Of a stretch of 64,000 nt of DNA, positions 36,764 through 46,401 are shown in pieces. The position numbers were made by a program, and so were the translations under genes. The notes beneath the pieces are model-generated. The model had not been told where the DNA came from and did not search any database. It was given only the letters and a program-made list of their open reading frames with translations. Position 1 is the stretch's first letter; each line of letters opens with the position of its first letter. This DNA is from Saccharicrinis sp963677345 (GTDB taxonomy: Bacteria; Bacteroidota; Bacteroidia; Bacteroidales; Marinilabiliaceae): the NCBI GenBank assembly GCA_963677345.2, contig CAXXLC010000028.1:486628-550627 (forward strand). The letters are read 5' to 3'.

Positions 36764-38815
36764 TTACATTGCTTCATAACCTGTCATGTCACTTTCAAAG
36801 TTCTCAAAACTAATATTTGGTATAACTTCCTTTTTACTCTTGCCAGATCCATTACCATTATGTTTCGATTTAGAAACACCTTTGAGTGACTTATATGTTT
36901 CAGTACTCTTTTTTTGCCATATGTTTTTATTGCTTTCTTCTATTTTAAAAAATCTTGTGATATTTTCAAGATCAGCAGCTTGTGCAGCCATTTCTTCAGA
37001 GCTACTAGCCATCTCTTCAGATGAAGAAGCATTTTGCTGCGTAACCTGACTAAGTTGTTGGATAGCCATATTAACCTGGTTAACACCGGTTTCCTGTTCT
37101 CTACTAGCGGAAGCGATTTCTTCTACTAAACGTGATGTTTCCTGAATATCGGGCACAATAGACTTTAACATCGCATTAGATTCTTCAGTCATTTTCAACC
37201 CTTTTTCTGCTAAATTAACAATCTCACTAGCTGCAATTTGACTACGCTCAGCCAGTTTCCTGACTTCTGCTGCCACAACAGCAAAGCCACGCCCCTGATC
37301 TCCCGCTCTTGCAGCTTCAACTGCAGCATTTATAGCTAACAAATCAGTTTTTTCAGCAATTTCAACAACTACATTAATCTTGGCAAAAATATCCCTAACT
37401 GCTTTCATACTATCTTCAGAAGCCACAGCTACCTGTTCTGCAGAGTTTGATGATTTGCCTGAAATATCCATTGTTTTAATGGCATTTTCAGTATTTTGTT
37501 GAATGTTAGCAGCCATTTCTTCCATTGAAGAAGACACCTCTTCTGCGGCAGCAGCTTGTTCACTAACACCTGATGAAATTTGCTGAGCTCCTGAACTTAA
37601 CTGTTGACTCGCACCTGCAATATTATCAGCTCCACTTTTAATGTCACTAACAATTTCTTGTATTCGGTTAACCATTAGCTTTAAAGATTGGGCAAGCATT
37701 CCTATTTCATCTTTTTGATTAACATTAATTGTTGTTGTTAAATCTCCTTTAGCCACTTGGTTCGCAAAATTTACGGATTTATTTATTGGATCAAGTAAAT
37801 TTCTTGTAATGAATACAGATAGAATAATTGCTAAAATGGCCGCGATAACAATAAATGTTATAACGCCTACTCTAGTTTTTTGAGCCTGTTCAACCATTAC
37901 TTCATCTGTTAATATATAATCTTCTGAACTTCTAATTAATTCTCCAAAAATATTGCCCACATCATGAAGATACACCATGGTTTCGCCCTGAAAAATTTGA
38001 TTTGCCTGCGCCATTCCCTGAAGTTCTACTTCGAACCATTTTTCAAGATTATGCAATTTTGATTGAACAGACTCAGCTTTGAGTTTCAGATCGTTTACGT
38101 AATACCTTTGTGCTGTTGTTCTATTATTTTTTTGCAATAGATTATCCATATCATGGACACTTAAATGAAGAGCATCATGAGCTTTTTGTATCTCAGTAAA
38201 ATAGGCATGAGTTTCAGGATGCTCAGCCTTCAACTTAACAACTTCATCTGATTTTAACCATTTCCCAAAATTACACATAGTGGGATCTTTTATTACTTCA
38301 ATTGATTTTTTAGATGTAAGAAATAAATCGTCTTTTACTTTACTTAACCAGTTTTCATGATCAATTTCTGCCTGTTTTAATTTTACAGCAACAGCCCAAT
38401 CTATTTGAGTAAATACATCGTTAATTTTAATTGCAGATTTATGTAGTTTTTGATGAGGACTTTCAATTTTATCCAATAATGGTTTAAGTGCCGGAGCTAA
38501 TTCTTCAGTATGTTTTCTTCCTTCACCATAATACCATTGTCCAAAAGCACATTTATGGTGATCGGTTTGTACATTTAGTTCTGTTACATTTTTATCAGTT
38601 AATAACTTATTTACATTATTGGCCCATAACAGATGATCTATATATTTATTTTCGAGTTCTGCCCTCAGTTTATTACCATCAATAACTTCTTCTGCATCAG
38701 TCAAAATATCACCTATTCCTAAAAGAGACCAGGTTGCAGTAATAATCATAACTGCTATAATTGCTCCAAAGGCAACACCAAATTTTTTACTAAGTTTTAA
38801 ATCATTCCATTTCAT
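36764..38815 (-). CDS. Methyl-accepting receptor with two CZB zinc domains
   Basis: Two membrane spans (about 13-35 and 320-342) enclose a periplasmic region with two CZB modules: His61, Cys89, His121, His125 and His153, Cys181, His213, His217. Both have the same spacing (28, 32, 4) and CxFGxW around the Cys. HAMP follows, then the signalling tip EKTDLLAINAAVEAARAGDQGRGFAVVAAEVR. The family binds zinc through the 3His/1Cys set and is linked to zinc or oxidant (HOCl) sensing. Its usual place is cytoplasmic, so tandem CZB in the sensory region is notable. It should signal to CheA via the CheW encoded upstream. Confidence 0.9.
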   Translation of the reverse strand: MKWNDLKLSKKFGVAFGAIIAVMIITATWSLLGIGDILTDAEEVIDGNKLRAELENKYIDHLLWANNVNKLLTDKNVTELNVQTDHHKCAFGQWYYGEGRKHTEELAPALKPLLDKIESPHQKLHKSAIKINDVFTQIDWAVAVKLKQAEIDHENWLSKVKDDLFLTSKKSIEVIKDPTMCNFGKWLKSDEVVKLKAEHPETHAYFTEIQKAHDALHLSVHDMDNLLQKNNRTTAQRYYVNDLKLKAESVQSKLHNLEKWFEVELQGMAQANQIFQGETMVYLHDVGNIFGELIRSSEDYILTDEVMVEQAQKTRVGVITFIVIAAILAIILSVFITRNLLDPINKSVNFANQVAKGDLTTTINVNQKDEIGMLAQSLKLMVNRIQEIVSDIKSGADNIAGASQQLSSGAQQISSGVSEQAAAAEEVSSSMEEMAANIQQNTENAIKTMDISGKSSNSAEQVAVASEDSMKAVRDIFAKINVVVEIAEKTDLLAINAAVEAARAGDQGRGFAVVAAEVRKLAERSQIAASEIVNLAEKGLKMTEESNAMLKSIVPDIQETSRLVEEIASASREQETGVNQVNMAIQQLSQVTQQNASSSEEMASSSEEMAAQAADLENITRFFKIEESNKNIWQKKSTETYKSLKGVSKSKHNGNGSGKSKKEVIPNISFENFESDMTGYEAM

Positions 38816-38835
38816 AATAGTTGATTTGTAAGGGT

Positions 38836-39360
38836 TTATGATTTTGCAGTTTCTGTTTCAATCTTCTCCTCAACTTCCGAAGAGAACTTTTTTAATTCAA
38901 TAATTTCTTGCGTAGTCATCACATTTTCAAGATTAAGAAGCATAATGAATTTCCCGTTTCGATGTATTACTCCATTTATATAATCAGAATTATAACTTTG
39001 ACTTACTTCTGGAACAGGCTTAATCTCTTCTTCAACAATTTCAATAACATCAACAACTTTATCAGATTGAGCTCCAATTATTTGCTCTTGATTATTAATT
39101 TTTAAGCTAAGAACAATAATTACAAACTTTTCGTTTTCATTATAATCTTCTAAATCAAATTTTATTCTTGTGTTTACAACAGGAATAACATTACCTCTGA
39201 AATTAACGACGCCAGTAATTGCATCTGGAGCTTTAGGTAAATGTGTAATACTATGTTCTTCTCCTGTTTCTATTATTTCTAATACTTTGTGAACACTTAC
39301 TGCAAACAATTCATCTACAAGACGGAAAAGCAAATAAGATTCTTTTGACTGAGCATCCAT
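38836..39360 (-). CDS. cheW: Chemotaxis coupling protein CheW
   Basis: The 174-residue protein is a single CheW domain (YLLFRLVDELFAVSVHKVLEIIE, ITHLPKAPDAITGVVNFRGNVIPVVN, RNGKFIMLLNLENVM), which links receptors to CheA. The short charged C-terminal tail is not part of the fold. It is the first gene of the operon, 20 bases before the receptor gene. Confidence 0.93.
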   Translation of the reverse strand: MDAQSKESYLLFRLVDELFAVSVHKVLEIIETGEEHSITHLPKAPDAITGVVNFRGNVIPVVNTRIKFDLEDYNENEKFVIIVLSLKINNQEQIIGAQSDKVVDVIEIVEEEIKPVPEVSQSYNSDYINGVIHRNGKFIMLLNLENVMTTQEIIELKKFSSEVEEKIETETAKS

Positions 39361-39395
39361 AATGTTAATATTTAATAATTCGTTGTGAATGATAT

Positions 39396-39403
39396 CAAAA
39401 GTA
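39396..39403 (-). promoter_or_regulatory. Candidate -7 element TACTTTTG for the cheW operon
   Basis: An exact TAnnTTTG match on the minus strand, 36 bases before cheW. Confidence 0.55.
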
Positions 39404-39629
39404 CGAAGCTGTTACTAAAGTTCCGTGATGTATTAGAACTGTTTGCAATGATGCAAAAAGGGTATTGTATATAATACAAAATTACTGTAAATTTAATTTC
39501 TTAATGTAAGTAATAGAAAATCAACAATATACAAACTATGTTAAATATTAAACTTAATCCACACTCATTCAGAACATTAATAATATTTTTAAAATTTCAC
39601 ATGCGTAACAAAGGGGTGAAGTTTAATAC
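39404..39629. other. Gene-free divergent region between cheW and the kinase gene
   Basis: A/T-rich divergent control region (387 bases in all, 39361-39747) with candidate -7 elements at both ends. It holds a partial palindrome TTGTATATAATACAA but no ORF of note. Confidence 0.5.
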
Positions 39630-39637
39630 TACTTTTG
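39630..39637 (+). promoter_or_regulatory. Candidate -7 element TACTTTTG for the two-component genes
   Basis: An exact TAnnTTTG match, about 110 bases before the kinase start. Confidence 0.5.
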
Positions 39638-39747
39638 GGTTATTTGTAACAGAAAAAATACCTTTTTTAAATTAGTAATTTTTATAATGGAACTAAATTA
39701 TAAGTTTATCGTAGGGATCTAATTTACATTACATCTCATTTATTTAT

Positions 39748-41199
39748 ATGCAGAAACCAGCCAAAGATATTATTTTAATAATAGAGAAGGATCCTGATAA
39801 CACAAAGTTGTTCTCATTAATATTTAGAAAGCAGGAATTTGAAGTTTTATATTCCCAAAAAATCAAAGATGCTAAAAGACTAATTGAACGATTTGAAATT
39901 AAGGTAATTATATCAGATATAATTAATACTGATGGTGATATTATAGATTTTTTAGAGATAGTTGAACGTCATCATCCTCATATAAAACGAATTCTATTAA
40001 CGGATTACATAGATAATGAGAAACTTACTGATGCAATAAACAGAGGAAGAATAATTAATTATTTACCAAAACCAATAGATCCTCAAAAACTAATTGTTGT
40101 AGTTAAAAATGCTTTAGATCAATATAATTTATCGAAAAGAAATGAGATTTTAGTAACGAATCTTAGAACTAAAAATATTGAACTGATTAATTTATTACAA
40201 GAACTTAAAAATGAAGAAGAAAAATTTAGAAACATATTTAATTCCAGCCCGGATCCAAGCTTTATAATAAGAAAAGATGGCAGTATACTTTTAGCAAATC
40301 ATAGTGCTCATGAATTTTGTTGTAAGAAAGACAGAAAATATGAATATAACAGTATATATGAACTGGTATACTCTGAAAATCCTTTTTATCTGAAAAATTA
40401 TATTCTTAGCGTAAATAGAAATACAAATTCAACCTTAGAAGTATCCTTAAAATTAGACAATAAAAAAATAATTAATTTTTTTGAATTAAAAGGATATACA
40501 TTAAACTATAAAGGTGAAGAATGCGTCAGAATCACTTTAAGAGATATTTCAGCAAAAAAAGAGACGGAGCAAAAAGTAATTCAAACAATTATTCAAACCG
40601 AAGAAAAAGAAAGGAGACGTTTTGCTCAAGAATTACACGATGGAATAGGACCGTTATTAAGCACTACTAAACTCTATTTGCAATGGTTTAATAAGCCAGA
40701 ATCAAAAATGGATAAAGGAATTATTATATCAAAAATGGAAGAAACATTAGAGGAAACTGTTGCCAGTATTAGAGAAATTTCAAACAACTTGAGTCCAAAT
40801 ACACTTAATAGTTTTGGCCTTAGTGCGGCATTAAAAACTTTTATTAATCGAATTCGAAATGTTTCTGATATTAATTTTAATTACAATAACAAGCTTAATA
40901 AAAGACTTGATGAACACATTGAGATTACTATATACAGATTGATATGTGAGTTGATCAATAATTCAATAAAGCATTCTGAAGCACAAAAAGTAAATATAAT
41001 CATTGAAGAGCAGGAAGATATTGAAATTACATATAACGACGATGGAAAAGGTTTTGATGTTGTTGAAAAGATTCAATCAGGAAAAGGTGCTGGTTTAATG
41101 AATCTTAGCACAAGAGTTCAATCTTTAGGTGGTCTGTATAATATTGATTCAAAACCAGGGAAGGGAACTAAAGTTCATATAAAATTAAATGCAAATTAA
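39748..41199 (+). CDS. REC-PAS sensor histidine kinase, HisKA_3 type
   Basis: A 483-residue soluble kinase. Residues 7-115 are a receiver domain with Asp57 (VIISDIINTDG) and Lys in YLPKPID. A coiled segment and a PAS domain (about 158-270) follow, then the HisKA_3 dimerisation domain with the phosphorylated His297 in FAQELHDGIGP, and a HATPase_c domain (YNDDGKGFD, GKGAGLMNLSTR). NarX/DegS-type kinases of this class pair with LuxR-type regulators, and one lies 23 bases downstream. The signal is unknown. Confidence 0.9.
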   Translation: MQKPAKDIILIIEKDPDNTKLFSLIFRKQEFEVLYSQKIKDAKRLIERFEIKVIISDIINTDGDIIDFLEIVERHHPHIKRILLTDYIDNEKLTDAINRGRIINYLPKPIDPQKLIVVVKNALDQYNLSKRNEILVTNLRTKNIELINLLQELKNEEEKFRNIFNSSPDPSFIIRKDGSILLANHSAHEFCCKKDRKYEYNSIYELVYSENPFYLKNYILSVNRNTNSTLEVSLKLDNKKIINFFELKGYTLNYKGEECVRITLRDISAKKETEQKVIQTIIQTEEKERRRFAQELHDGIGPLLSTTKLYLQWFNKPESKMDKGIIISKMEETLEETVASIREISNNLSPNTLNSFGLSAALKTFINRIRNVSDINFNYNNKLNKRLDEHIEITIYRLICELINNSIKHSEAQKVNIIIEEQEDIEITYNDDGKGFDVVEKIQSGKGAGLMNLSTRVQSLGGLYNIDSKPGKGTKVHIKLNAN

Positions 41200-41222
41200 A
41201 ATACTCAATAAAATTATTTGTT

Positions 41223-41870
41223 ATGGCTAAAGCTAAATTATTTCTTGTTGATGATCATTTAATATTTAGAGAAGGATTAAGAAATTTAATAGAAATAGAA
41301 GACATAGGGGAAGTAGTTGGAGAATCTAGTAATGGAAAAGATTTCCTTAATAAAATAGGGAGTTTAGAAGTAGATCTGGTTCTAATGGATATTTCTATGC
41401 CAGTCATGAATGGAATTGAAGCTACAAAATTAGCTATTGAAAAAAATCCTGAATTAAAAATTATGGCTTTATCTATGAATGGTGATGAAGACTATTATTA
41501 TAAAATGATTGAAGCAGGTGTTAAAGGATTTCTTTTAAAGGACAGTGGTATTAAGGAAATTGAAAGAGCTATATATTCAGTTATTGATGGTGATTCTTAC
41601 TTTTCGAATGAACTATTACGTAGAATAATTAGTAATCTGTCTAAACCATCTGAGATTAAAAACGCAGTTGATGACTTATTATCTACACGTGAAAAAGAAG
41701 TTCTTATTGAAATATGTAATGGTTTAACTAATGATGAAATTGCTGAAAAGCTATTTATCAGTGCTCAAACAGTAAAAGGTCATAGAAGTAATTTACTTTC
41801 AAAAACAAATTGTAGAAACAGTGCAAGCTTAGTCATGTATGCCATAAAAAATAAGATAGTGGAACTATAA
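41223..41870 (+). CDS. LuxR/NarL-type response regulator
   Basis: The 215-residue protein has a receiver domain with Asp56 (LVLMDISMPVMNG) and Lys in GFLLKDSG, and a C-terminal LuxR helix-turn-helix (LSTREKEVLIEICNGLTNDEIAEKLFISAQTVKGHRSNLL) that should bind DNA. It is the natural partner of the kinase just upstream. The targets are unknown; the sensor genes that follow may be in the same transcript. Confidence 0.92.
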   Translation: MAKAKLFLVDDHLIFREGLRNLIEIEDIGEVVGESSNGKDFLNKIGSLEVDLVLMDISMPVMNGIEATKLAIEKNPELKIMALSMNGDEDYYYKMIEAGVKGFLLKDSGIKEIERAIYSVIDGDSYFSNELLRRIISNLSKPSEIKNAVDDLLSTREKEVLIEICNGLTNDEIAEKLFISAQTVKGHRSNLLSKTNCRNSASLVMYAIKNKIVEL

Positions 41871-41889
41871 ACAACCAACTCCCTAAACT

Positions 41890-42407
41890 ATGAAAGAAAA
41901 ACTGAATAATATCTGGAACAGACAAATGTATCAGATAAAGCAACTATCTAATAGCTCTGTTGTTTTTATGGTAGAGCTATATGATTCTGAAGCTAAAGTT
42001 ATAGCCTCTACAGATATTCTAGGCTTTGATTATGATGTTCATAAAACAATTGATCTAATTCAGTTTGGACTGGATAAATTATCAAATGGTAGTAAAGTAG
42101 TTTATTTGAACGAAAACCTTACTTATGACTTTAAATCATTAATGTCTGTACCAATCCATTATTCCGAAAACATTGTTTGGGGTGCCATTATTTTACTTAG
42201 CAATAAAACCAATGCTTACACCTATGAGATAGAGCAGGATGTTAAAGTATTTTCATACTCTATCACAAACCAGATAAAAATATACAGCATAGAAAATTCT
42301 TCATCTGAGAATCCTGAAATACAAATTGATTCAGCATTAAGTTTCTTTCTAAGATCCATAAAGGGTGTTCCATGGAGGTTAAATTTCTTAACAAAAAAAT
42401 TTATTTA
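41890..42407 (+). pseudogene. 5' part of a GAF-PAS hybrid kinase, cut by an IS
   Basis: The first 172 codons of a sensor protein start MKEKLNNIWNRQMYQIKQL and form a GAF-like domain (SLMSVPIHYSENIVWGAIILLSN), then the first strands of a PAS domain (VPWRLNFLTKKF). The frame ends at once in an IS terminal repeat. Joining the end to 43904 through one copy of the target duplication TATTTA gives KKFIYIGEQGERILGYG, an ordinary PAS sequence in frame. The intact protein would be about 990 residues. Confidence 0.85.
42402..42407 (+). repeat. Target-site duplication TATTTA, left copy
   Basis: The same six bases follow the right end of the IS at 43898-43903. Because the inverted ends are partly symmetrical with this sequence, the duplication could be counted as fewer bases. 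Confidence 0.75.
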
Positions 42408-43897
42408 GTCGAACGTGAAAAACCCCATTTTTTTTAACCAGCCCAAATACACTTATTTTTGTGTTGATAAATCCAATTTAAGAAAAGGTCAAAAATATTC
42501 AGTGCTCCAGCTTCTAATCGCTGGAGCATTTTTCTTAGATTATACCCTGTTGCTGCCAATATCGTATTCAGCTTATCTCCATCTTCATCCAGTAAAAAGT
42601 TTCGCCACATCCTGTGATCTCTTTTTAAATGTCCAATAACTGGTTCTATTCCTGCTCTTGCTCTAAAGCGATCTCTTGTTTTTTTGATTAGATATCTACT
42701 GGCCGAAGCTATAAGTTTTCCCGGTGTGAGTATTTTTACACCTTCAATTATTTTACGACCTCTGTAACCACGATCAACTATGCCATAATGGGGCAATTTG
42801 TTTGTTAACCTTTCTACCTGTTTTAATTGAGGAGACAATGTGTCGCCATCATAGATGTTTTCTGAGAATGCCATTGCTCCGACTATAATTCCGGATTTCT
42901 TTGTTTTGACAATAGAACTTTTGTTCCCAAATTCATATTTCTTTGCCTCTTTCCCTTTGGCAATGCAATTGACATGTGGTTGATAGATACTGTAAATCTT
43001 GTTTTTACTATCTTTTTGTTGGGTTAAAATAGCATCAAAAATCTTAAAAAGTTTGGAATAACATTTCTTTTGTTTATCATCCAATTTCCGATCAAGATCT
43101 CTGTAAATTTTCCCTGCAATTACTTTGATTCTGCGTGCAGCTGCTCGTGCTTTCTTCCTTCTTTTGGGGTGGCTGTGAAAACGTTGGTCAATCATCAACT
43201 GTTTCAATTCTTTTCTATACGTCTGGCGTAACTGAATGCAATGGTCTGCTGCAATTTTCCGACATTTCTCAATAATTTTCTTTTGCAACTTAACATCTGT
43301 TGGATAGGTGATATTTTTCTCTTGAACCGTGGTGTCGATTAATACTTCCTTTTCTTGGACTTCTTTTTTTGGAAACAGATTAATGGACATCTTGAAGAGA
43401 ATCTCTGCTCCTTCTTCACCTATGCGTTTGCGAAATTTTATCAGTTCTGTCCGGTCAAAAGGTGGTTCGTGTTGAAAATAGAGCTCTCCACAGAAATATT
43501 GCCAGTAGGGGTTTTCAACCCAACGCTCAATAACACTTTCATCACTTTCGTTAAACATCCTTTTGAGCAATAGTATTCCTGCCACTGTCCTGATTGGAAC
43601 TCCCGGTCGCCCATTATTTAAGCAATAGTACTTGCTTAATTGAGCTTCCAGCTCATCCCAATCGATTTTGTTGGTAAGTGATATTAACTTGTGATTTTCT
43701 TTTATAAAATGTTGGATAGGAGTTTTAAATATTTCCAACTGTGGTGTTTTGTCTATTTTTTGAACCATTTCTACCAGCTTTTTTCTCAAGTTCGCAATAT
43801 GCTGGCAGAAATGATGCTTTGTTTTGTTGGAGTTATTAACTTTTCATCTTTAGTTATTAAATACTTATGTCCATTTTTTGGATTTAGCACGTTCGAC
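42408..43897. mobile_element. IS5-like insertion sequence, 1490 bp
   Basis: The element is bounded by perfect 10-bp inverted repeats GTCGAACGTG (42408-42417) and CACGTTCGAC (43888-43897), extendable to 12 bp into the duplication. It is flanked by TATTTA on both sides and carries one transposase gene on the minus strand. It splits a hybrid kinase gene. The clean duplication and restored frame suggest a recent insertion. Confidence 0.9.
42434..43789 (-). CDS. IS5-family DDE transposase
   Basis: The 451-residue transposase has the acidic triad Asp152 (VLIDTTVQEKN), Asp339 (GIVDRGYRG) and Glu382 (AGIEPVIGHLKRDHR), with the Y-1xx-R/K-type region near the Glu. A basic insertion lies between the first two motifs. 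HEPPFDRTELIKFRKRIGEEG and NCIAKGKEAKKYEFGNKSS are features I associate with one IS5 subgroup; which one is not settled here. It looks complete and potentially active. Confidence 0.88.
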   Translation of the reverse strand: MRKKLVEMVQKIDKTPQLEIFKTPIQHFIKENHKLISLTNKIDWDELEAQLSKYYCLNNGRPGVPIRTVAGILLLKRMFNESDESVIERWVENPYWQYFCGELYFQHEPPFDRTELIKFRKRIGEEGAEILFKMSINLFPKKEVQEKEVLIDTTVQEKNITYPTDVKLQKKIIEKCRKIAADHCIQLRQTYRKELKQLMIDQRFHSHPKRRKKARAAARRIKVIAGKIYRDLDRKLDDKQKKCYSKLFKIFDAILTQQKDSKNKIYSIYQPHVNCIAKGKEAKKYEFGNKSSIVKTKKSGIIVGAMAFSENIYDGDTLSPQLKQVERLTNKLPHYGIVDRGYRGRKIIEGVKILTPGKLIASASRYLIKKTRDRFRARAGIEPVIGHLKRDHRMWRNFLLDEDGDKLNTILAATGYNLRKMLQRLEAGALNIFDLFLNWIYQHKNKCIWAG

Positions 43898-46362
43898 TAT
43901 TTACATTGGCGAACAAGGAGAAAGAATACTAGGCTATGGAATAAAAGATTGGCCTACAATGAAAGACTGGAGTAATGCTATTTTGCCTAAGGATAGAGAC
44001 AAAGTTATTAATTATTGCTTTAATATGAGTTTGCATGGTGATGACCATACTCTTGAGTATCGAATTGTAAAAAAAAATGGAGATATTATCTGGATAAAAG
44101 ATATAGTAAAAATAATTAAAGACAAAAGAGGTAATACTAAGGAGTTATTCGGTGTAATGATAAACATCACACGCTCAAAACAAAGCGAGCAAAATCTCAC
44201 AGCCCTCAACAGTCAACTAAAATACATACTGAATGCAACAAATACAGTTCTAAGTATTGTTGATAATAATTGCAAAATTATTTTTCATAGCCATAATGAT
44301 ACTTCATTGTTTACTGGAAAATGTTATGAACATTTTGCAAATCGAAAAAGTGAATGTGATAACTGTCCCAGATTAAAACAAGAAAAGACAAAACGAACCT
44401 ATATAGATAAAATTAAAGATAAAACTTTTAAGGTAACAGCTTTCCCTATAGAGGTTGATACAAACAATTGGAATGTTGCTGAAATAAGAATTGATATTTC
44501 TGATAGAATTTCTCAAGAAAATGAAATAATTACTCTTAAAGAAATGCTGGAGTTTAGTATGGATGCTGCAAATATTGGTTTTTTTGACTATACGATTGCA
44601 AAACAAAGATTTACAACCAATACAGTATTTAAAAATATAACCGGTTATGATTTAGATGATAATAACATTGATCTGGATTGGGTTATTTCCCGGTTTCATC
44701 CTGATGATATTATTACGGTAAAAAAAGCTTTAACAAAAGAACCTAAACACAAGATAGATTTTGAATGTAGGGTATTAAATTCAAAGAATGAATACATCTG
44801 GATTAATTATGCAGGACAAATAGCAGACTTTGATTACAATAATAAGCCTACTAAAATATCTGGAGTAATAAAGGATGTTACAGCAACAAAAGATTTATTA
44901 TATGACTTAATGCTTGAAAGGAACAGAAGTCTAAGAGCCAGTGCTGCAAAATCAACTTTTTTAGCGAATATGTCGCATGAAATCCGTACACCAATGAATG
45001 CAATAATTGGCTTTACAGAATTACTAAGTAAACACATTATTGAACAGCCTTTTAATGGCTATCTAAAGGCTATTAAGTCGAGTGGAAAAGTACTACTTGA
45101 CTTAATTAATGATTTACTGGATTTTGAAAAGATTGAGGCTGGAAAGATGATTATTAATAAGGAAAATACAGATTTTAAACTTTTGGTAAACGAAATTAAG
45201 CAAACATTCTATTTGTTGGCTAAAGAAAAACAAATAGAAATTTTAATCAATGGATCTGATTATTTCCCGAAATCAATACAAATTGACGCCTTAAAACTGC
45301 GTCAAATATTACTCAACCTTGTTAATAATGCTTTAAAGTTTACTGACAAAGGCAATGTAACTATTGAGTATGGGTTTTCTATTCATGAAACCAGTCGAGT
45401 TGGAATTTTATCATTTTCAGTATCTGATACAGGAATTGGAGTTCCTAATGATAAAAGAAAAAAAATATTTGAACCGTTTGTTCAAGAGAAGAATGCAAAT
45501 GATAAACGTTATCATGGAACAGGATTAGGATTATCAATAGTACAAAATCTTGTTCACATGATGGGAGGAAGTATTTCTCTGGCCTCTAAACTTGGTAAAG
45601 GAAGTCGTTTTTCTATAGCTATACCTAATATCGAATCCTCTGCAATAATAGCAAACAAATTAGAGGTTGATGTAAATCAAGACATTAATTTTTTATTTAA
45701 TAATGAACAAATATTAATAGCCGATTCAATAAAATCAAATCGCGAAATTCTTGTGGAAATATTTAAAAACCTGGGTTTTAAATGCCATATAGCTACTAAT
45801 GGATATGAAGTAATAAAGAAAATTACAGATGAGATAGAAATGGTAATTATGAACCTGGATATAGAAGAAAAATATAGCTATGAAACTATAAATAATATAC
45901 GAAAGAATAAGCCCTTATCCTCACTTCCTGTAACTTGCTGTATCTGGCAAAAGTAAGGATAAATTTATGGCTGATGCACTTGCAAATGGATTTTCGGGAT
46001 ACATAACTACTCCTATTATTGAAAAGGATCTTAATATAGAATTATCAAAATATTTTTCTCCAATAAGCAATAAGAATGAAAACTTCGAGTATTATATTCA
46101 TAACGTACATCTTTCTAGCGAAGAGTTAGCTTCTTTAAAATATGTATTCAAAAATACAATAATTCCTATTTGGAAAGATCTACAGGAAATATTATCCATG
46201 GAGAAACTAAATATCTTTACAAAAGAAATAGAAAACATAGAGTGGAAAGATCTAAAAGAATTTAATAAAAAAATGAAAATGGCAATAAAGTCCTTTGATT
46301 TTGAGAATATTCAAAAGTTAATTAGTAATTTCAAAGTATATATTCAGATTTTAGATATATAA
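43898..46362 (+). pseudogene. 3' part of the split hybrid kinase, also frameshifted
   Basis: It continues the gene at 41890 in phase and encodes PAS, a Cys-rich PAS (KCYEHFANRKSECDNCPRL), another PAS, HisKA (FLANMSHEIRTPMNAIIGF), HATPase (GTGLGLSIVQNLVHMMGG) and a receiver. One extra T near 45935 (GTAACTTGC) shifts the frame; removing it gives VTAVSGKSKDKFMADALANG and a C-terminal helical domain. The receiver is degenerate: Asn replaces the phosphorylated Asp (VIMNLDIEE) and Thr the conserved Lys (YITTPI). Confidence 0.8.
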
Positions 46363-46401
46363 TAACAACAAAATACTATTAGACCTATCAAATTTTTTAT
46401 T

